A DNA stretch of 64,000 nucleotides from Bowmanella denitrificans (GTDB lineage Bacteria > Pseudomonadota > Gammaproteobacteria > Enterobacterales > Alteromonadaceae): the NCBI RefSeq assembly GCF_002887595.1, contig NZ_PEBU01000005.1, forward strand, positions 62,001-126,000. The letters run 5' to 3'. Each line of letters starts with the position of its first letter. Position 1 is the first letter of the stretch. The position numbers and the translations under genes were made by a program. This document shows positions 28,861 to 37,146 of this stretch, in pieces. Below the pieces are notes generated by a model. The model was given only the letters and a program-made list of their open reading frames with translations, did not search any database and was not told the origin of the DNA.

Positions 28861-29564
28861 ATAGCCCCTGGCGTCGTCACCATCAAACGTTCAGCCGTTT
28901 CTTCCCCAAGCAATTGTGCTGTATGACTGAAGGCTTGTTGCATTCGCGGCGGTCTGCGCTTAACCGAATGGGTATCTGAGGCAATAATGTCGAACAAGCC
29001 GTCCTTAAGCCAACGCTCGCCGAGTATCTGAGCGGTTTCCCCCATCTCACCGATCAAGGCAGCGGCGGTGAGCTGAAATAAACAGCCAGCCTGTTTAAAT
29101 GGGCGAATCAGTTCTGGATTCGCTTGCAGATCCCGGTTACGTTCAGGGTGGGCTATCATCGGCACTATGGATTGTTTCATAAGCCAGCGGATCAGCCGAT
29201 CGGCACCGGGCGGAATATGGCTGTGAGGAAATTCCAGCAGCAGTACCTTATTGCCGTTCAGTTCACCTAAAAACAGCAACTGTGCTTTTTCCACCGCGGG
29301 CAACAACTCAGCACAAACCCTGGCTTCACAGGCACTACGTAATTCGATATTGATTTGTTCTGCATCGCACAAAGACTGCAAATGGCCCAGGCCTGCCAGA
29401 ATTTTCAACCTGTCATTGTCAAAACGCCCTGGATACCAGTGTGGTGTGCAGACTATACGTGTTACCCCTTGCTGATGGGCAAGACGCAACAAAGCCAGTG
29501 ACTCTTGTGCGTCACTGGCCCCGTCATCAATACCTGGAATTAGATGGGCATGAAGATCAATCAT
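28839..29564 (-). CDS. CpsB/CapC-family tyrosine-protein phosphatase
   Basis: A 241-residue metal-dependent phosphatase of the PHP superfamily. The metal-binding opening DLHAHLIPGIDDGASD is diagnostic; CTPHWYPGRFDNDR, EFPHSHIPPGAD, AHPERN and ASDTHSVKRRPP supply further His and Asp ligands. It removes phosphate from the tyrosine tail of the Wzc-type kinase encoded just upstream, allowing the phosphorylation cycle that controls chain export. Its ATG overlaps the kinase stop by four bases. Most gammaproteobacterial capsule loci use a low-molecular-weight phosphatase (Wzb) in this position; the CapC type is the alternative solution used by Vps-like loci. Confidence 0.92.
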   Translation of the reverse strand: MIDLHAHLIPGIDDGASDAQESLALLRLAHQQGVTRIVCTPHWYPGRFDNDRLKILAGLGHLQSLCDAEQINIELRSACEARVCAELLPAVEKAQLLFLGELNGNKVLLLEFPHSHIPPGADRLIRWLMKQSIVPMIAHPERNRDLQANPELIRPFKQAGCLFQLTAAALIGEMGETAQILGERWLKDGLFDIIASDTHSVKRRPPRMQQAFSHTAQLLGEETAERLMVTTPGAICRSLFS

Positions 29565-31768
29565 GCCTTGTCAGCAGGTTGTTCATAAGCCTGATAGTAA
29601 CCGTATTCTGAACTGCCACCATAGTAGCTGGTCTGCTTATCGGTGGCCAGTTGGTTAACCACCACCCCATACACTCTGGCATGCGCCTGATGCAGCTTAG
29701 CCAGAACATGTTGCACCACAGGGCTGCGGGTGCTGTCGGCTTTCACCACTAACACCACGGCGTCGGCTTTGGGTGCAATCACCAGGGCATCACTCACGGC
29801 CTGCACCGGCGGCGTATCGATTATGATCTTATCGTAGCGCGATGACAATTCTGCCAGCAGTTTACTCAGTTTGTCGCCGGACAAGAGTTCCAGCGGATTC
29901 AGAGGTACAGCACCAGCAGGCATCACATCGATACCCCTGACATCACGGATAATACAATCGTCCAACTCTTCGGTGCCCCCAATACAGTCAGCCAAGCCAG
30001 CCTGATAAGGCGGTAATTCCAGACGACTGGCCACAGTGGGCTTACGCATATCCGCATCAATCAGCAGCACTTTTTCCAGGCTGGAGAACGCAAAGGCCAG
30101 ATTAAGAGACGCCGTGGATTTACCTTCTTCAGGCAATGAAGACGTCACCTCTATCACTTTAAGGGGTTTGTCCAACGCCATCAGCGACAAGCTGGTTCTG
30201 ATACTACGAACCGCCTCACTATACATTTTTTGCTGGTCGTCAAAGAAGGCAAAGGTTTTGTCTTTTTGCGCCAGACGTTTCTTCAGTCTGGGTATATAAC
30301 CCAGCGCCCGGTGACGCAGCAAAGTCTCAACATCTTTGGGTGACTTTACGGTATCGTTCAGGGCGTCGAATACCAGCGATACCACCATACCTAAAACCAC
30401 ACTGGCCACAAATGCCAATAAAATAATGAGTTTACGCTTTGGCTTGACCGGATCAGTTGGCATAGTGGCAAAGTCGGTAAAGCGTGCCACGGGAGAATTA
30501 AAATCCCCAGCCACTTCGGTTTCCTTCTGACGCCCCAGGAAACTGTCAAATAAGGTGCGGTTGGTTTCCACTTCACGTTGTAAGCGACGATACTCTGTTT
30601 CAACTGAGCTTAAGCCGGAAAACACCGAACGCGCTTCTTTAAGCTGTTGCTCCAAGGCAACCAGGTTCTGGTCGGCAGATTCCAGCTCTTTCTGGATACC
30701 GGCCACCAGTTCCTGAATCTGGCGACGCAGATTTTCCTGGACAGTTTTAAGCTCGGCCTGCGCAGCAACCATCTTAGGATGTTTCGGGCCGTAAACCTGA
30801 GCCAGCTCAGATACTTTGCGCTCAACCGTGATCAGTTCACGCCTGACATTCTGAATAGATGGATGTGACGTGACTTCCGGCAGACTCTGCAGACGCTGGT
30901 AGTTGTTTTTGTAACGCTCCAGCAATTGCCATAAACCTTCGGCTTGTGCCTTGCGAGACCGTGCTGAGGTAATGTCGTCGGTTAGTTGCTGCAACTCGCG
31001 CGCATCCAAAGAGGTAATACCTGCCACATCCACCAGGTTATTGTCTTCGCGGAATCGTTCCAGGCGTTTCTCTGAGTCTTCCAGACGCTGGCGTAACTCT
31101 TCCAGGCGTCCGCCCAGCCAGGTATTGGCCTTTTGCGTGATTCCCACGCGGGCGTCTAACTGGCTTTCGATATAGGCCTGGCCCAGCGCATTAGCAATAT
31201 CCCGCGCAAGCTTGGGGTCTTCAGATTCGAAGCTGATTTGCACTAACTGCGTACGACGAATTGGGCTGACGCTGATGCGATCAATAAAGCGATTCAACGT
31301 CTTGGTCATCTTACGCGCCGCGGCCGCTTCCTGGTCCAGCGAAGGTTCTGAAGGCAGGAAAGGCAGCGCCGATTTAATCAGCTTGACCAGATCATTTGTC
31401 AGCGAGGATTTGCCCTGAAATTCAGGGTGCTCAAGAATATTAAACTGGTGAAACACCCGTTCAGCCACAGCCCTGGATTTGATGATTTCAAATTGGGTCA
31501 GGTAATACTCCTGCTGCATGGAGTTAAAACCGTACACTTCTTCGATCTTTATGGCCTGAGCCTGCTGCGCCTCAATCAATAATGTCGAGGTGGCTCGGTA
31601 AACCTTCGGCATTCCGAACACCACCACGCCCACTAATACGGTGACCATAATGGCCATCAGCAGGATGCGCCACTTGGCCGCCATAATGACCATAAAGGTT
31701 TTACGCAGATCAATAACCTGCTCTCGGCTTTCCTGCTCCTGCAGGTTAACGGAATCCATTGGCGCCAT
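29561..31768 (-). CDS. Polysaccharide co-polymerase/tyrosine autokinase (Wzc-like)
   Basis: A 735-residue inner-membrane protein. TM1 (about 34-54) and TM2 (about 446-468) flank a long periplasmic Wzz domain with coiled coils (about 210-400). The cytoplasmic BY-kinase domain has Walker A SSLPEEGKST (543-552), Walker A' VLLIDADMRKP (567-577) and Walker B KIIIDTPP (647-654). The C-terminal tail has a tyrosine cluster at 715, 716, 722, 724, 725 and 728 for autophosphorylation. It controls chain length and export together with the Wza-like protein. The start is ATG at 31768 or 31759. It overlaps the phosphatase gene by four bases. Confidence 0.95.
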   Translation of the reverse strand: MAPMDSVNLQEQESREQVIDLRKTFMVIMAAKWRILLMAIMVTVLVGVVVFGMPKVYRATSTLLIEAQQAQAIKIEEVYGFNSMQQEYYLTQFEIIKSRAVAERVFHQFNILEHPEFQGKSSLTNDLVKLIKSALPFLPSEPSLDQEAAAARKMTKTLNRFIDRISVSPIRRTQLVQISFESEDPKLARDIANALGQAYIESQLDARVGITQKANTWLGGRLEELRQRLEDSEKRLERFREDNNLVDVAGITSLDARELQQLTDDITSARSRKAQAEGLWQLLERYKNNYQRLQSLPEVTSHPSIQNVRRELITVERKVSELAQVYGPKHPKMVAAQAELKTVQENLRRQIQELVAGIQKELESADQNLVALEQQLKEARSVFSGLSSVETEYRRLQREVETNRTLFDSFLGRQKETEVAGDFNSPVARFTDFATMPTDPVKPKRKLIILLAFVASVVLGMVVSLVFDALNDTVKSPKDVETLLRHRALGYIPRLKKRLAQKDKTFAFFDDQQKMYSEAVRSIRTSLSLMALDKPLKVIEVTSSLPEEGKSTASLNLAFAFSSLEKVLLIDADMRKPTVASRLELPPYQAGLADCIGGTEELDDCIIRDVRGIDVMPAGAVPLNPLELLSGDKLSKLLAELSSRYDKIIIDTPPVQAVSDALVIAPKADAVVLVVKADSTRSPVVQHVLAKLHQAHARVYGVVVNQLATDKQTSYYGGSSEYGYYQAYEQPADKA

Positions 31769-31770
31769 GC

Positions 31771-32286
31771 TTAGAAAAATCTCTGTTGGATAGTAATGGT
31801 ATCACCGGCAAATACCCGACTATTCAGAGTACCGGTTTCCTGCTGTGACTTACTGCCTTCACGGGACAGACTGACGCCTTCTTTAGACGCCCTTTCGGTC
31901 AAACCGCCTGCCAGTGCAACGGCCTGATTGACCGTCATACCTGGTTGATAGGGATAAGCTCCAGGCTTCTTCACCTCACCGTGTATATAGAATGGGCGGT
32001 ACGCCACAATCCCCACATACACATTGGGATTGATCAGGTAGTCACCCTTCAGCCCATCATGGATCAATACTTCCACTTCCTTTAGGGTTAGGCCACTAAG
32101 GCGTAACGCACCGAGAAACGGATAATTGATGATACCGCTGTCGGTAAGCTGGGTGCTGAGATCAAGCTCTTCTTCCCCGTAAACCTTGATTTCGATACTG
32201 TCACCAGGCCCCAACCGGTAGTTTTCGCCCTCCTGGGCGAAAACCTGGCAAGACAATACAAAAAACAGAAAACACAGAACTCGCAT
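31771..32286 (-). CDS. Polysaccharide export protein (Wza-like, short form)
   Basis: A 171-residue exported protein. After an N-terminal signal (MRVLCFLFFVLSCQVFA) comes a poly-export domain (YRLGPGDSIEIKVYGEEELD) and a SLBB-type domain (FYIHGEVKKPGAYPYQPGMT, AVALAGGLTERAS). It is much shorter than E. coli Wza (about 380), lacking the further repeats and the C-terminal helix that forms the outer-membrane pore; such short forms are known in GumB-like systems. Cys13 could be a lipoprotein site (VLSC) or the signal may be cut after VFA. Export through the outer membrane may therefore depend on the beta-barrel protein encoded next to it. Confidence 0.9.
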   Translation of the reverse strand: MRVLCFLFFVLSCQVFAQEGENYRLGPGDSIEIKVYGEEELDLSTQLTDSGIINYPFLGALRLSGLTLKEVEVLIHDGLKGDYLINPNVYVGIVAYRPFYIHGEVKKPGAYPYQPGMTVNQAVALAGGLTERASKEGVSLSREGSKSQQETGTLNSRVFAGDTITIQQRFF

Positions 32287-32294
32287 ATAGCCTC

Positions 32295-33488
32295 TTACAG
32301 ATTCATGCCTACGCCAAGATAAACCACGCTCTTGTCGTATTCAAAACGCGCATCAGTGGAAGAACGATCAGAGATTTGCACGCCTCCCTCCAGCTTCCAC
32401 AAGTAGCTGATACGATAGCTGGCTTTGGCTTCGTAGCGCCAGAACTTATCTTCCTGGTCGTACCCTTGATAGTCTGAACGAACATGTCCAACAGTCAGGT
32501 TAGTCTGCATGTCCTGACTCCAATCATGGCTCCAGCCCAAACCGTGACGGCTTTCTTTAATAACGTCACCACGCAGGTCCGGATCGCGGGCACGACGACC
32601 TGTTTCCAGAGTAACAGTGCTATAGGACAGAGGCTGCCAGTTCACTGCTGCCTGCCATGAAATACCGCTGAAATCTTCACGGCTAGCGGAGTCGAAACTC
32701 TTTTTCTGATAACCGATACGGAATTCACCACTGGTCAAAGCCGTAGCCTGCCAATCCATACCCACCAGGTAGCGAGTATCAATGTTGTCACGATCCCCAC
32801 CCACCGGGTCGATTCGGTCATAACGTATATCGTCACGAGTTACCTGGGCAACCAGGCTGGTGAAAGCACCAGTATCGTAGTAGAAGGCCGCCTGTGCGTT
32901 GGTTTTGTTAAACTCACGGAACTGAGTAACGTTTTCCAGGTTCTGATAATCCTTCTGCGTATAACCACCACCAAGACGGATACGGGCAGGCGTAGAACGC
33001 GCACCAAACTCAAAGTAGCCGTTAACATCCAGCGTGCGGAATTCAGCTGGTTCGGCCTGGGCAGAGCCACCGGCATCAAATACACCAGTGCCGCGTTCCT
33101 CGTGGCCATCTACAAATTCAGCTTCAACAAAAACCCGGTGAGAATCAGAAAATTCCCATTTTGCGTCACCGCTGGCATAGGCATCCAGGAAATTATCCTG
33201 GCTGCTGGAGAAATAGTTGCCTTTGCTCACCCCGGCTTGCAGATTATATTCATTCACACCGTCCAACAGTCTGGCAGCAACAAAGGGTGAAAATACCGCA
33301 ATGGTACTACCCTGTTCGTTTACCCCATCATTACTTACGTTGTCATCATGTTTCAGTTTAAAATCGAAGCCCGGCATAATATCAAAGCCGCTTTCGGTCT
33401 GAATCACATAGCCAGCCTGGTCCTGTGCAATAGCCGCTGAGCTCAGCGCAGTAGCGATTAACAGGCTTAAATAAGTAGGTTTATTCAT
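32295..33488 (-). CDS. Exopolysaccharide-locus outer-membrane beta-barrel protein (VpsM-like)
   Basis: A 397-residue protein with a Sec signal peptide (MNKPTYLSLLIATALSSAAIAQ). The mature part is an even ladder of amphipathic strands with aromatic girdles (DIMPGFDFKLKHDDNVSND, TARIRL-type strands, and a final strand SVVYLGVGMNL), typical of a large outer-membrane barrel. It resembles the BBP2-type barrels found with Vps-like and PEP-CTERM-associated exopolysaccharide loci. It lies between the vpsL-like transferase and the short wza-like gene, so it is a candidate outer-membrane exit channel. An in-frame ATG at 33509 would overlap the upstream gene; the ATG at 33488 is preferred. Confidence 0.8.
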   Translation of the reverse strand: MNKPTYLSLLIATALSSAAIAQDQAGYVIQTESGFDIMPGFDFKLKHDDNVSNDGVNEQGSTIAVFSPFVAARLLDGVNEYNLQAGVSKGNYFSSSQDNFLDAYASGDAKWEFSDSHRVFVEAEFVDGHEERGTGVFDAGGSAQAEPAEFRTLDVNGYFEFGARSTPARIRLGGGYTQKDYQNLENVTQFREFNKTNAQAAFYYDTGAFTSLVAQVTRDDIRYDRIDPVGGDRDNIDTRYLVGMDWQATALTSGEFRIGYQKKSFDSASREDFSGISWQAAVNWQPLSYSTVTLETGRRARDPDLRGDVIKESRHGLGWSHDWSQDMQTNLTVGHVRSDYQGYDQEDKFWRYEAKASYRISYLWKLEGGVQISDRSSTDARFEYDKSVVYLGVGMNL

Positions 33489-33498
33489 GAAAAGTCCC

Positions 33499-34896
33499 CT
33501 AGTACGCATTTTTTCCGGTAAATCCCTTAAATAAAGTCATAAATACAATTCTGATATCAAACCACAGTGACCAATGACGTATATACTCAAGGTCATATTT
33601 GACACGCATTTCCATTTTCTCGAGGGTATCGGTTTCCCCCCGCCATCCGTTAACTTGCGCCCAGCCGGTAATGCCAGGCCGCACTTTATGTCTGAGCATG
33701 TAATATGCCACTTGCTTACGATATTCTTCATTGTGGGCCACCGCATGAGGACGCGGACCGACTACTGACATATCGCCCATCAGCACATTGATAAACTGCG
33801 GCAGTTCATCCAAAGAGGTACGGCGTAAAAAACCGCCGAGTCGGGTAATACGTGGATCATTTTTAGTCGCCTGGACCACCTTGGCACCGTTTTCCTGCAC
33901 CCGCATAGAGCGAAACTTCAATACTTTTATGGCCTTACCATCAAGCCCGTAACGGTTTTGACGGAAAAATACCGGCCCGGTGGAATCGATTTTAATCGCA
34001 GTCGCAATAAACAGCAGTAAAGGAGAAATCAGCAATAGCACAGCAGCACTGAATAACACGTCAAAGGTGCGTTTGTAGAAATCCTTAATACCATAGGCTG
34101 GCGATTCAAATACGCTGAGCGTATCCAATTCGCCTACACTGCCGATACGCGCATGCATCAGGTTTTTCAGCAGGAAGTCAGGCACCATCAATACATCAAC
34201 AGTGGTGTCACCTAAACGCTGGATAATATCGGCAATACGCCTTTCCGCCAGCATCGGCAAACAAATATACAACTTTGACACTTCACCTTGCTGGGCAAGC
34301 TGCACCGCTTCTTCAATACTGCCTTTGAGTAAATCCTTGTACCCATGACCAAGACGCTCAGCCGTCCGGTCGTCAAAAAAGCCGATACAGTCGAACCCTA
34401 GTTCAATATGCTGCTGCATTTCCTGATACAGCTCCATGCCTGACCGGGTCATGCCTACGATGGCGACTTTTTGCATGCTCAGACCCCGGCGACGACGCCA
34501 GGCTTTTACATGCTTAGCGGAAATACGCCAACTCACCAGTGCCAGTAAGCTTGATGAATACCACCCCAAGAGCACAACACGGGAAAAGGTTGCGCCCTCT
34601 TTCAATACAAACAGCAATGAAAAGATCAGCAAAAAGCAGGCGCTATGCACCAGTATGACCAACATCAACATGCGGGAAAAACGCCCTACCCGCCAGGAGC
34701 GATAGAGGGCGACAGACTCGCCGACATAGGCATAAAGCAGCACCAGCGACAGCAACACCAGCAAATAATCGCGTGAAAAATCAACACCATACAAGTAGCT
34801 GGCAACCAACAGGCTGGTAGCCAGAATGAAGACGTCAATCAGGCGATAGATAAAATGTGTTGAGGAATCTACTTTGAATAACGACGAGGTATTCAT
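33499..34896 (-). CDS. Undecaprenyl-phosphate sugar phosphotransferase (WcaJ/VpsL-like)
   Basis: A 465-residue polyprenol phosphate transferase. About four N-terminal helices, a CoA-binding-like Rossmann region (KVAIVGMTRSGMELYQEM) and a fifth hydrophobic helix lead to the catalytic domain: KRTFDVLFSAAVLLLISP, KFRSMRVQ, NDPRITRLGGFLRRTSLDEL, MSVVGPRPHA and RPGITGWAQVNGWRGE. It starts repeat-unit synthesis by moving a hexose-1-phosphate (glucose in WcaJ and VpsL) to undecaprenyl phosphate. It is first in a six-gene minus-strand operon; the 144 bases upstream are AT-rich and should hold the promoter. No other initiating transferase is in the window, so it may also serve the other locus. Confidence 0.93.
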   Translation of the reverse strand: MNTSSLFKVDSSTHFIYRLIDVFILATSLLVASYLYGVDFSRDYLLVLLSLVLLYAYVGESVALYRSWRVGRFSRMLMLVILVHSACFLLIFSLLFVLKEGATFSRVVLLGWYSSSLLALVSWRISAKHVKAWRRRRGLSMQKVAIVGMTRSGMELYQEMQQHIELGFDCIGFFDDRTAERLGHGYKDLLKGSIEEAVQLAQQGEVSKLYICLPMLAERRIADIIQRLGDTTVDVLMVPDFLLKNLMHARIGSVGELDTLSVFESPAYGIKDFYKRTFDVLFSAAVLLLISPLLLFIATAIKIDSTGPVFFRQNRYGLDGKAIKVLKFRSMRVQENGAKVVQATKNDPRITRLGGFLRRTSLDELPQFINVLMGDMSVVGPRPHAVAHNEEYRKQVAYYMLRHKVRPGITGWAQVNGWRGETDTLEKMEMRVKYDLEYIRHWSLWFDIRIVFMTLFKGFTGKNAY

Positions 34897-35040
34897 TTTC
34901 CGGTCCTTGAAAAGAAGTACTTACATACCGCCTAAGGCAAATTGGTGCGCAATGCTAAAGTAAAGACATTGCAAATCCAACCACTAAATGACGAAAAATT
35001 ACGCACATGTTGCCAGGCGCCTGAAATCTTAAAAAAAGTT

Positions 35041-35457
35041 CTACTCACTAAGTTGAACTTTACCTTGCGGCCTGCGCCAGGCTCTTACTGTGAACCAAGC
35101 ACACAGCGCTAATATCCAGCCCGTTGCAGAGGCGGCGAAGTCAACCACACTAAACTGACGATGCGGCACCCAAGCCTGAATCAGCTCGTCTATGCCATAT
35201 ACCAGCAGTAAAGTCAGAAAAAACACAAGCTGGCGAGCCCAAGTCTTTGCGCTGATACCCGATAACTTAGCCAGCGCCAGGGAAAGACCAAAGCCTACGC
35301 AAATATGCAGATAATAATCTGCGCCCAGAAGCCGCTCAAACCACTTCGGCAATGCGCTCCAGGCTGGTATATATTTGGCAACAACCAACATTAAACAAAA
35401 AAAGCAAGCCAACAGAGCGGTACTGTAAGGAATAGTTAATTTCTGTTTCAGATTCAT
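35041..35457 (-). CDS. VanZ-like family membrane protein
   Basis: About 138 residues with four hydrophobic helices. The YYLHICVGFGLSLALAKLSG segment and the GIDELIQAWVPHRQFSVVDF stretch (shown in part: DELIQAWVPHRQFSVVDF) are the VanZ-family pattern of Glu, Gln, Arg and Asp near helix ends. The biochemical role of VanZ proteins is not established; they recur near exopolysaccharide and exosortase loci. The start is uncertain: frame opens to 35493, but ATG at 35457 or GTG at 35463 fits the membrane topology. It lies between the vpsL-like gene and the divergent PEP-CTERM gene. Confidence 0.8.
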   Translation of the reverse strand: MNLKQKLTIPYSTALLACFFCLMLVVAKYIPAWSALPKWFERLLGADYYLHICVGFGLSLALAKLSGISAKTWARQLVFFLTLLLVYGIDELIQAWVPHRQFSVVDFAASATGWILALCAWFTVRAWRRPQGKVQLSE

Positions 35458-35705
35458 GAACACGCACACTTTCCTTGCAAGCTCCACAAACAAGCATTAA
35501 CACCTCGTTAACACTTGAATTTACTGGCTTTGTGGCTTCTCTTTTTTAGGATAACAAGTAGAAAATAACAACGCATCTAAAACATAATATTATTTTTTTG
35601 GACTGTAGGACCCCTTTGGCACCAAACCCCTCGTTTGTCAGAGTTTTTTACACACAAGATCTCAATAAATACAAAAACTTTAATATAATCAAAAAGATGG
35701 AATTA

Positions 35706-35721
35706 AGGCACAATTATTGCT
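35706..35721 (+). promoter_or_regulatory. Candidate sigma-54 (RpoN) promoter for the PEP-CTERM gene
   Basis: The sequence AGGCACAATTATTGCT has GG at 35707-35708 and GC at 35719-35720 with exactly ten bases between, and matches the -24/-12 consensus (TGGCAC, five bases, TTGC) at nearly every position. It would start transcription near 35732, about 30 bases before an AAGGAG Shine-Dalgarno (35761-35766) and 42 before the ATG. The upstream 35494-35705 is AT-rich with no other feature recognised. PEP-CTERM genes under the PrsK/PrsR two-component system are known to use sigma-54. Confidence 0.7.
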
Positions 35722-35773
35722 TTAGGAAAAAGCAGGATATGTTGTTATTTATTTTCAGATAAGGAGATTCTCG

Positions 35774-36562
35774 ATGCTGAAATCTAAGCTATTAAAGACA
35801 TTTGTTGTATTTTCCGGACTTAGCGTGGCCGGTGCGCAGGCCTCAATTCTTAACGGCAGTTTTGAGCAAGATCCAGGTACCAACCCTATTGTAATGAATG
35901 ATTCCACTTGGGTTGCCCCTGATCCAAATATCCCTTTTGCGGACTTGGTTGGTGCCGATGAAGGCAAAAGATGGGGAGTATTCTCCGGGTTATCAGGCTG
36001 GAATGTGGTAGGTGGTGCCGGTATCGAAGCTAATGCCAGCGGTAATATCGCCGGTTTCAACGCTTATGATGGTAACTACTATGTAGAGATGGACACCCAT
36101 TTCGACTACCAAAACCCGACCAATAGCAACACCACTATTTATCAGGAAGTTACCGGGTTAACAGTGGGTCAGCAGTATGAGCTGTCATTCGCTTATGCTT
36201 CACGTACCACCTTGGCAAATGACAATGGCGTAAGCATTTTCTGGGGTGACGATGTCGCTGATCTGTTCGATACATCAGTAATGGATGTGGATACAGATGG
36301 AACTGCATTGGCCTGGCGTATCATTTCCCTGAAACTAACTGCCACAGCAGAAGATATGCTGCTGGGTTTCGGCTCTTTTGGCACTGAAGCCTATGATGTG
36401 ATGTACAAAGGCAATCGCTATTACAACCCTGAAAGTAATGGTAAAGGTGGCATGCTGGACGCTATCAGCTTGAACGCTGTTGATGTACCAGAGCCAGCCA
36501 GCCTGGGTATTTTGGCACTGGGTTTATTGGGTCTGGGCGCCGCCCGTCGCAAGGCTAAATAA
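35774..36562 (+). CDS. PEP-CTERM sorting-domain protein, secreted
   Basis: A 262-residue protein with a Sec signal peptide (MLKSKLLKTFVVFSGLSVAGAQA) and a C-terminal sorting tag: VPEPASLGILALGLLGLGAA followed by RRKAK, i.e. PEP motif, hydrophobic helix and basic end. Exosortases cut such tags. The mature part begins SILNGSFEQDPG and contains SGWNVVGGAGIEA and TIYQEVTGLTVGQQYELSF, a beta-sandwich that looks carbohydrate-binding. AAGGAG gives a firm start. A candidate sigma-54 promoter lies upstream and a strong terminator downstream, so it is a single-gene unit. No exosortase gene is in the window; it must be elsewhere if the tag is used. Confidence 0.92.
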   Translation: MLKSKLLKTFVVFSGLSVAGAQASILNGSFEQDPGTNPIVMNDSTWVAPDPNIPFADLVGADEGKRWGVFSGLSGWNVVGGAGIEANASGNIAGFNAYDGNYYVEMDTHFDYQNPTNSNTTIYQEVTGLTVGQQYELSFAYASRTTLANDNGVSIFWGDDVADLFDTSVMDVDTDGTALAWRIISLKLTATAEDMLLGFGSFGTEAYDVMYKGNRYYNPESNGKGGMLDAISLNAVDVPEPASLGILALGLLGLGAARRKAK

Positions 36563-36584
36563 AGCTAACTGTCAGAAATTTTTA

Positions 36585-36617
36585 CAAAAAACGCCAGACA
36601 CTGTCTGGCGTTTTTTT
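36585..36617 (+). terminator. Rho-independent terminator after the PEP-CTERM gene
   Basis: An 11-base arm AACGCCAGACA pairs with TGTCTGGCGTT around a short loop, followed by a run of seven T and preceded by a run of A, so it could act in both directions. Confidence 0.92.
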
Positions 36618-36639
36618 ATGCCTGTATGTGGCAATCTTA

Positions 36640-37140
36640 GCCTCTTGCTAAAAACACATTCATTTTCACCGCTGAGGTCGCGGAGAAAAGCATAAGATCT
36701 CTCGGTCTATGTGCTCAAAAGCTCGGCGTTCTCTGCGTCTCTGCGGTGAATAATATTGGCTTCTCGCAAAGACGCAGAGTGCACAGAGAACAACACGCGA
36801 AGTAATCATCCCCTTAAACAACTCTGTGCTCTTTGTGAACTCAGCGGCACTGCGAGAGATAGTTTCGTGTTTTTCGTGACTTTCGTGGTTGGTCTTTATC
36901 CCTCTGCGAGTTTTTCTTTGCGTACTCGGCGGCTTTGCGAGAGGGCTTTGTTTATTTACTCGGCAGAAAGTCTTGTCTTCGTGATTCTTCTTTTCTTCGT
37001 GGTGATACGGGGCTGTTTTTAAAAAAGCTATTGATCAGTCTCCTGTCTATCTCTGTGCCTCTGTGCCTCTGTGGTTTTATCTGATTTTTTACAGGATGTT
37101 GCTTAGCGAACTCAGCGTCTCGGCGAGAGGCAATCCCGTA
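36640..37140. repeat. Gene-free cluster of degenerate CTCTGCG-type repeats
   Basis: About 500 bases made of diverged short units in both orientations. Examples: GTTCTCTGCGTCTCTGCGG near 36728-36747; its reverse-strand form CGCAAAGACGCAGAGTGCA near 36774-36792; TTTCTTTGCGTACTCGGCG near 36913-36931; CTCTGTGCCTCTGTGCCTCT near 37051-37070; and a sister motif TTTCGTGTTTTTCGTGACTT near 36863-36882 with TCTTCGTGATTC further on. Similar intergenic text occurs in many unrelated bacterial genomes (from memory). It lies between the terminator of the PEP-CTERM gene and the end of fcl. Apparent reading frames across it are low-complexity and not credible genes. Units are too diverged and irregularly spaced for CRISPR. 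Confidence 0.75.
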
Positions 37141-37146
37141 TTAAGG

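Noticed and set aside
36756-37022. An 88-codon reading frame inside the repeat cluster
   Set aside because: It translates the CTCTGCG/TTCGTG repeats into low-complexity sequence and has no ribosome-binding site.
36640-37140. CRISPR array
   Set aside because: Units differ in length, orientation and spacing, and no uniform spacers or cas genes are present.
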